Below are positions 59,266 through 64,000 of a stretch of DNA of 64,000 nt, in pieces; position 1 is the first letter of the stretch; every line of letters begins with the position of its first letter. Below the pieces are notes generated by a model. It saw only the letters and a list, made by a program, of their open reading frames with translations, was not told where the DNA came from and searched no databases. This DNA comes from Bremerella sp. TYQ1 (lineage in GTDB: Bacteria > Planctomycetota > Planctomycetia > Pirellulales > Pirellulaceae): the NCBI RefSeq assembly GCF_020150455.1, contig NZ_CP083740.1:4464001-4528000 (forward strand), read 5' to 3'. The position numbers and the translations under genes were made by a program.

Positions 59266-60461
59266 GATTCGTTTTCTTCACACGGTTCCAGCACAGCAAC
59301 GCTGGCGGTGAATCCATGTAGGAAATTCCGACCGGCGACTGGGCCGATTTCTCCTGCGGCAAAGAAGCCCGCGTTCGGGATCTTACCGAAGGCTTTGCTC
59401 AAGCAAGTCGCGTCGTGATGCGGTTCGCTAAACAATTTCGATCCGCGACCGTTGCAGGTAAACGTCAGCACGGATGTAGGTGACGAACCATTCTTCTTCA
59501 TCTCGGCGGCTAACTGCTTGAGTTCAGCCGACGCAGAAAACTCGTCCCGCACGTGGAACTGGACCGTCTGTCCCGGCTTGACGTAATCGCCGATCATTAA
59601 CGCTCCGGTTTCTTTTTCGATACCAACAACATTGCGGACGATGAAGTCGCCTTGGCTGCGTTCCGATTGATATTCGTCGACAACACGTCCGATATGCAGT
59701 CCGCGACTGACCAACTGTTGATCGGTGACCGGCAATGTCTTGTAGATGTTCTCAAGCTGTTTCAGCGCCGGGTGGCCGCCCAGTTCATGGATGACATTGC
59801 GTTCTGCTTTGGTGATGATGAACGGATCGCCGATGGGGCGGCAGCCTTGCGATACGATCGTACGAACGCGTACGTTCCCATGCAGGTAAATCACCACGCC
59901 GCCCGATTCCAATACGCGGTCGCCTAGGATCAAACGGTTCTCACCAGGTTGATAACTTCCGCTGGCCATGCCGCCGATTACCGGAATGCCTGGCTGATCT
60001 TCGTTGATGCGTTCCAGCATCAAGTCTGCGGGAAAACTAAACGGTTCGCCAAGCAGGATGGCGCACGAGTCTTTCGGCCATTGCGTTGGAAGCTCGTCAG
60101 ACCAGCCGACGATCGAACCGCCATCGGCCGTTCGCTGAAATTCGAGGTGCATCGGAACGATCGTCGTTTGTGGTAGGTGGGCCAACCACAAACTGATCGC
60201 AGGCGTATCTTCCGCTTCTCGTGACTCGCCGATGATCGACTCACCGGTGCAGCCGAGAACGTTGCTGGTGCCAAGTAATCGAGTCAGCTCTTTAGCGACT
60301 GTTTCGACATGTGGCGCATGATGCTGGGAAACGAAAACCATCGCCAGGTCAACTGGCGCAGCTAACGCATCGAGTGCTTCGCGAATGACTTCGGCAAGGG
60401 CCTCTTCCGTTTTATCGTGAACGGAAAGTGCCGCGGCGAATTTAGGTTGCGGCTTCGTCAT
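59262..60461 (-). CDS. FIST domain protein
   Basis: 399 residues. N-terminal FIST N domain: VDLAMVFVSQHHAPHVETVA, VLGCTGESIIGESREA, then the FIST C domain with PVIGGMASGSYQPGENR, GRVVDEYQSERSQGDFIVRN, SPTSVLTFTCNGRGSKLF and NAGFFAAGEIGPVAGRNF. FIST proteins bind small ligands and act as sensory parts or with response regulators; as a stand-alone protein here it has no fused output. Possibly functionally tied to the response regulator 600 bases away, on the same strand; inference only. Confidence 0.9.
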   Translation of the reverse strand: MTKPQPKFAAALSVHDKTEEALAEVIREALDALAAPVDLAMVFVSQHHAPHVETVAKELTRLLGTSNVLGCTGESIIGESREAEDTPAISLWLAHLPQTTIVPMHLEFQRTADGGSIVGWSDELPTQWPKDSCAILLGEPFSFPADLMLERINEDQPGIPVIGGMASGSYQPGENRLILGDRVLESGGVVIYLHGNVRVRTIVSQGCRPIGDPFIITKAERNVIHELGGHPALKQLENIYKTLPVTDQQLVSRGLHIGRVVDEYQSERSQGDFIVRNVVGIEKETGALMIGDYVKPGQTVQFHVRDEFSASAELKQLAAEMKKNGSSPTSVLTFTCNGRGSKLFSEPHHDATCLSKAFGKIPNAGFFAAGEIGPVAGRNFLHGFTASVAVLEPCEENES

Positions 60462-60516
60462 GGTGCTTGCCTATGGGATAAAGGGTTCTCGGCGCGAGAA
60501 AACGGGAGAGCGGAAA

Positions 60517-61359
60517 CTATCGTCGCGTGCGACCGATGACGCCTTCTTCCGGGCTGCTTGCCGAAGCATATAAACGGCGAGGGATTCGGCCTGATTGAAA
60601 CGCGAGTCGACCTGCTTCGGTGGCATTCCGCATTGCATGGGCCATACGCACAGGATCCTTGGCATGGGCAATGGCAGTGTTCAGCAGCACGCCATCGACC
60701 CCCAGTTCCATCGCAAACGCAACATCGCTGGCCGTCCCGACACCGGCATCCACGATCACTGGATAGTCAGGATCTTCCCCTTTGAGATACTCCATGCAGA
60801 TCCTAATGTTGTTCGGGTTCAGGATGCCTTGTCCGGAACCGATTGGGCTGCCGGCTGGCATCACCGCGGTCGCACCGACTTCCTTCAATCGTTTCGCGAT
60901 GACAGGGTCGTCAGTCGTATAGCAAAGAACCTGAAAGCCAAGTTCCACCAGTTGTTCGCAAGCCAGAACGGTCTCGACAGGATCGGGCAGCAACGTCTTC
61001 GTATCGGCTAAGACTTCCAGTTTGACCCAGTCGGCGCCGGGGTTTTCCAAGCCGAGCAAGATTTCGCGTCCGAGCTTCGCCGTTCGAACGGCGTCGCGAG
61101 CGTTGTAGCACCCGGCCGTGTTGGGAAGCAGAGTGTAGCGGTGGAAGTCGATGTAATCGAGCAGATTGCGACCGGTCGGATCGTACAGCTTCTCGCGCCG
61201 CACAGCGACCGTCACGCATTGGCTGCCAGAGGCTTCCAACGATTGCTGCATCAGTTCCAGGGTGTCGTACTTCCCAGTGCCAACAATCAAACGACTTTGC
61301 AGCGTGTGCGTGCCCAAAACGAGAGGGGCATCGCTGGTGCTCGTTTCGGCGAGACTCAT
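60517..61359 (-). CDS. thiG: thiazole synthase
   Basis: 280 residues. TIM barrel Thi[21 protein letters not shown], catalytic Lys113 in [49 protein letters not shown]. Builds the thiazole phosphate of thiamine from DXP, dehydroglycine and the ThiS thiocarboxylate. ThiS is the next gene, sharing one base. The C-terminal tail ([13 protein letters not shown]) is slightly longer than usual. Other thi genes (thiF, thiH or thiO) are not in the window. Confidence 0.96.
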   Translation of the reverse strand: MSLAETSTSDAPLVLGTHTLQSRLIVGTGKYDTLELMQQSLEASGSQCVTVAVRREKLYDPTGRNLLDYIDFHRYTLLPNTAGCYNARDAVRTAKLGREILLGLENPGADWVKLEVLADTKTLLPDPVETVLACEQLVELGFQVLCYTTDDPVIAKRLKEVGATAVMPAGSPIGSGQGILNPNNIRICMEYLKGEDPDYPVIVDAGVGTASDVAFAMELGVDGVLLNTAIAHAKDPVRMAHAMRNATEAGRLAFQSGRIPRRLYASASSPEEGVIGRTRR

Positions 61360-61559
61360 TAGCCACCTCCAACAAGGGTTACGACTTCTAACTGATCGCC
61401 TTCGGTCAGTGTATGGGTTGCGTGTTCGTCCCGAGGAATAAGTTCCAAGTTGACTTCGACGGCGATGAATTTGGGGTTGAGCGAAAGAGTTGCGATCACA
61501 TCCGCCACGGAAGCTCCGTCGGCGATGTCTCGTTCCTCTTCATTGATGCGGATTTTCAT
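61359..61559 (-). CDS. thiS: sulfur carrier protein ThiS
   Basis: 66 residues. Ubiquitin-like beta-grasp: [20 protein letters not shown] and end [13 protein letters not shown]; the C-terminal Gly-Gly is the thiocarboxylation site used by ThiG. Overlaps thiG by one base (61359), and is the first gene of a thiS-thiG operon. No TPP riboswitch motif (CTGAGA) is seen within 200 bases upstream. Confidence 0.95.
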   Translation of the reverse strand: MKIRINEEERDIADGASVADVIATLSLNPKFIAVEVNLELIPRDEHATHTLTEGDQLEVVTLVGGG

Positions 61560-61721
61560 GGAGCACTCGAACAGGCAATCGGCCGGTTTACCGAAAGAAA
61601 ACTACCCAATTGGGCCAGCGGCAAACCATGATCAAGTTTACGACGAGAGGGTTTCTTCCGACAACCGGCTGATCCTGGCGATTGCTTGTTTTCGCAGGGA
61701 ATAGGCAGGCCAAGGGAAAAG

Positions 61722-61756
61722 AAAAAGGCCCATCTCCTTCAGGAAACAGGCCCTTT
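61722..61756 (-). terminator. terminator of gene at 61783
   Basis: On the minus strand AAAGGGCC...GGGCCTTTTT, an 8-bp stem with one mismatch and T tail, about 27 bases after the stop of the next gene. Confidence 0.6.
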
Positions 61757-61782
61757 GATAGCATCATGTGTGGGCATGGCGA

Positions 61783-62337
61783 TTAGGAATCGCGAATCAT
61801 CACGTTTCGAGCGGTTCCGGTGTCGAGCAAGATCAACGCCCCTTGCTGCGGTGCTCCACGAGCGGCGACCGAACGCTGCCATGGCACTCCGTAGACGGCA
61901 AATCGTCCCGTGGTCGAGTCGATAACATAGACGACACAGTCGCCAGGACGAGTGTTGCCCCCTTGGCCGGGGAACGAAGCGAAACCGGTGAGGATCATGA
62001 ACGAGGGCTTCTTCGAGGCATCGGCACCGATGTCTTGAAGCACATTCGTACGGAAAAGACCACCAAACTTCGTTGTGCGGCCATTCAGGACGGAACACTG
62101 CAAGTCGCCGGTCAATGCGTCGAGCGTGAATAGGCCTTCCATTTCTTCATCGACGCGGCCGGTAGCGGCGCACATCGTTTCGCTCCACGTACTAGCCGTG
62201 GCGTTCACTGGAATTTCGACGGCGTTGTCCGAGCGAAATTGCAAGCCGACCGTCATGCCGACGATGGCGAACGCCGTCATGGCACTTCCCACTGCGAAAC
62301 TAGCCAGCCAGAAACGAGTTGTCGAATCGAGCTTCAT
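61783..62337 (-). CDS. single-pass membrane-anchored hypothetical protein
   Basis: 184 residues from ATG 62337, preceded by GAGGAA; five more codons exist upstream. N-terminal helix (FWLASFAVGSAMTAFAIVGM, about 7-28) followed by an exposed domain: TMCAATGRVDEEMEGLFTLD, TGDLQCSVLNGRTTKFGG, SFMILTGFASFPGQGGNTRP, DCVVYVIDSTTGRFAVYGVP. This resembles planctomycete proteins of unknown function. The DCVVYVIDSTTG-type strand suggests a beta-propeller-like or beta-sandwich fold. Confidence 0.65.
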   Translation of the reverse strand: MKLDSTTRFWLASFAVGSAMTAFAIVGMTVGLQFRSDNAVEIPVNATASTWSETMCAATGRVDEEMEGLFTLDALTGDLQCSVLNGRTTKFGGLFRTNVLQDIGADASKKPSFMILTGFASFPGQGGNTRPGDCVVYVIDSTTGRFAVYGVPWQRSVAARGAPQQGALILLDTGTARNVMIRDS

Positions 62338-62822
62338 GAAATGATTCCTCAAAGGGTTCCATCAAAAGGGGGACGAATAGGATGGCCCGAAGTTGGCCTG
62401 GCAGTGCGATTTGCGGCAAGAGCCTGCGTGATATCGCTCGACCAAGAATTACCTAACGTTGGCGTCAATGCCCTAACCAACCGACATCGTACGAGGTTTC
62501 TCCCTAATGTGCCAGAGATAAGTTTTGGCCAGAATACGACTGCTTGCCCTCAGCGGCGCGAGACGTGATGGGGCGTCGTGGCGATCTTGTTTGGTCCTTG
62601 CGTTTTTAACGGAAATACGTATTCTTCTTGAAGTTACGAACACCCCATATGGATGCCAAACTTCTTGCGATTCCTTTCAAGTCGGACGTGGGTTGGGCTT
62701 GGAATCAGGTATTCGAATCGATGATAATAGCACCTGGCGGATGCCAATCCGGCCGTGTCCTTCCATGTTCGGCCGCACGACGCGAAATGCACACCCCCGT
62801 CGGATCCTGACCCAACCGGCTG
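62338..62822. other. intergenic region before partial membrane protein
   Basis: 485 bases, divergent genes. No gene or repeat recognised; no clear promoter. Confidence 0.45.
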
Positions 62823-64000
62823 ATGCGCGAAATCCTCTTTCAATACGAAAGTGTCAACCCGACGACATGGGCCTACCTGTCGTCGCTGTTGGTGATTGGA
62901 CTGTACTTTAAGTTCAATCGCGTCTGGAGCGTGCGCAATCTGGATATCTTGCTGATTCTTGCGTTGTCGCCCGGATTGCTCATGGTTTATTTCGGCCAGC
63001 AAAGCATCAACCGTGCGACAAGCATTCCTGCTTTGCCTGCGGAAACGGCTCCGTTGATACCTCCGTTAGACGCCGAAGCCGACAAACCGCCTCCGGTTCA
63101 AGCGGTAGCCGCTCTAGGGGAAGAAGCCGCCGAAGGGCCTTCGCGGCAGGAACTGCTTCAAATTGGAAAGACACTCGAGAAAGCAGGCTATATCTGGCTG
63201 TTTTGTCTGAGCGGCTTGATCGTGATCCGACTGTTTGTCGATCCCACCATGGTTCGCCGGCCGATGCTCGAACCAAACCTGACCATCGGCGGGATGACAT
63301 TCATCACGTGCGCGCTTTTTATCTTCTTGATGACTAACGTCATTGTTGGCCGCCCGTCCGACGCCGACTTACGAGGCGTTCGCGAGGCATCCAAGAGTAG
63401 CCCTGACGAAGTCGAGGAGTCGCTGCGGCACTTTGGTCCTGGCTATCGCATGCTTTTGCTCGTGCCGCGGATTCCAACGTATCAATTGGCTCAGCAAGGG
63501 GAACCGACCGACTTAGAGACTACCGAGAAGATCACCGTCATCGTTACCAAGTCGATGGCTATCTTGGCGAACATGGCCCTGATCGCAGGGATTATTCTCG
63601 TCGGGTATCGGCACTTCGATAACATAAAGATGGGGATCGGAGCAGCGATGTTCTATTTCCTGCTCCCCTATGCGGCGGTCTATACCGGGCGGATTGACCA
63701 TGTCTTGCCGGCGGCGCTGTTGGTGTGGGCGATTTTCTTCTACCGCACTCCGCTGGTCTCTGGCGTTTTCATGGGGTTTGCGATCGGAACGCTGTATTAT
63801 CCATTGTTCCTGTTGCCGCTTTGGTTCAGCTATTACTGGGAACGTGGCCGGGCCAGGTTCTTGATCGGTGTGCTCTCGACGTTGCTGGTGCTAACGCTGT
63901 CGCTCGCGTTTACGTCATCCGATTTCGATATGTTCCTGAATCAGTTCCGCGCGATGTTTGGCCTATGGCTTCCGCGAGACGAAGGATACACCGGGTTCTG
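62823..64000 (+). CDS. polytopic membrane protein, truncated by window end
   Basis: ATG 62823; open to the last base, at least 392 residues. Membrane helices at about 17-32, 40-60, 123-140, 155-175, 245-262, 270-285, 295-310, 318-335 and 352-368; between helices 2 and 3 a charged/proline-rich loop (residues 62-118). Late part: GRIDHVLPAALLVWAIFFYR then GVFMGFAIGTLYYPLFLLPL, then RGRARFLIGVLSTLLVLTLS, a pattern similar to GT-C glycosyltransferases such as GT87, but no catalytic residue is certain. Start without a strong ribosome site, so it might begin elsewhere nearby. Confidence 0.65.
   Translation, partial: MREILFQYESVNPTTWAYLSSLLVIGLYFKFNRVWSVRNLDILLILALSPGLLMVYFGQQSINRATSIPALPAETAPLIPPLDAEADKPPPVQAVAALGEEAAEGPSRQELLQIGKTLEKAGYIWLFCLSGLIVIRLFVDPTMVRRPMLEPNLTIGGMTFITCALFIFLMTNVIVGRPSDADLRGVREASKSSPDEVEESLRHFGPGYRMLLLVPRIPTYQLAQQGEPTDLETTEKITVIVTKSMAILANMALIAGIILVGYRHFDNIKMGIGAAMFYFLLPYAAVYTGRIDHVLPAALLVWAIFFYRTPLVSGVFMGFAIGTLYYPLFLLPLWFSYYWERGRARFLIGVLSTLLVLTLSLAFTSSDFDMFLNQFRAMFGLWLPRDEGYTGF

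Noticed and set aside
61560..61782. TPP riboswitch upstream of thiS
   Set aside because: The conserved CTGAGA and matching pairing elements are not seen on the minus strand within this spacer.
1..64000. CRISPR arrays, rRNA genes, prophage or IS transposases
   Set aside because: No regularly spaced repeats, no rRNA-like sequence, no integrase/transposase or phage structural protein seen on either strand.

Overview
The window reads as a planctomycete chromosome, most likely of the Blastopirellula/Bremerella/Pirellulaceae type. The evidence is three DUF1559 proteins with type II pseudopilin N-termini, an SHD1-type domain fused to a nuclease, a DUF2617 protein, a Minf_1886-family protein, many exported proteins of unknown function, short loosely packed operons on both strands, and small palindromic repeats between genes. 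I see no prophage, transposase, CRISPR array, rRNA or integrated island. It looks like ordinary chromosomal backbone with lineage-specific accessory genes, and I did not find a clear new defence or mobile system.

Layout. 0-11.6 kb: His-rich DUF2946-like protein, serine hydrolase, nuclease, a DUF1559/lipoprotein pair, esterase, a beta-propeller cytochrome c divergent from a lactonase, a PPP phosphatase and a DegT-type aminotransferase. 11.6-17.5 kb: a lipoprotein divergent from a plus-strand run (acidic protein, DUF2007/zinc-ribbon protein, ankyrin protein, AraC regulator, VOC protein, TPR membrane protein). 17.5-21.1 kb: minus-strand tig-clpP-clpP block and tRNA-Gly(GCC). 21.4-25.1 kb: minus-strand operon for a TolQ/ExbB-like channel and two ExbD-like coiled-coil proteins. 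25.5-33.5 kb: two paralogous lipoproteins, a membrane pyrophosphatase, a Gly-rich exported protein, a coiled-coil protein and thioredoxin. 33.8-44.1 kb: ArsC, PSP1/Minf_1886 pair, DUF454, VOC, two STAS proteins, an orphan DNA methyltransferase, thyA-folA, a TIM-barrel isomerase, an Fe-type alcohol dehydrogenase and a TPR lipoprotein. 44.2-48 kb: two DUF1559 proteins plus a DUF4198 protein, then a Cys-rich protein. 48.2-53.7 kb: PII protein, DUF2617, glnE. 53.7-64 kb: hydrolase, HEAT/TPR protein coupled to DUF2752, response regulator, FIST protein, thiS-thiG, and a polytopic membrane protein cut off by the window end.

Genes that plausibly work together: tig with two ClpP subunits (protein folding and proteolysis); thyA with folA (dTMP synthesis and dihydrofolate recycling, overlapping by 4 bases); PII with GlnE (nitrogen status and glutamine synthetase control); thiS with thiG (thiazole half of thiamine); the TolQ/ExbD-like trio (ion-driven envelope motor, cargo unknown); DUF1559 pseudopilins with small Ig/transthyretin-like partners in two separate loci.

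The most unusual sequence-level signals are non-coding: a 217-bp element with nearly perfect 31-bp inverted termini at 50105-50321, a roughly 115-bp palindromic element at 11742-11857, and three copies of a short hairpin repeat (42885, 54789, 55466), two of which bracket a single hypothetical gene. Two genes were recovered by direct reading: a 59-residue membrane protein at 35828 and the partial membrane protein at 62823. All functional names rest on motif recognition by eye; no database search was run.
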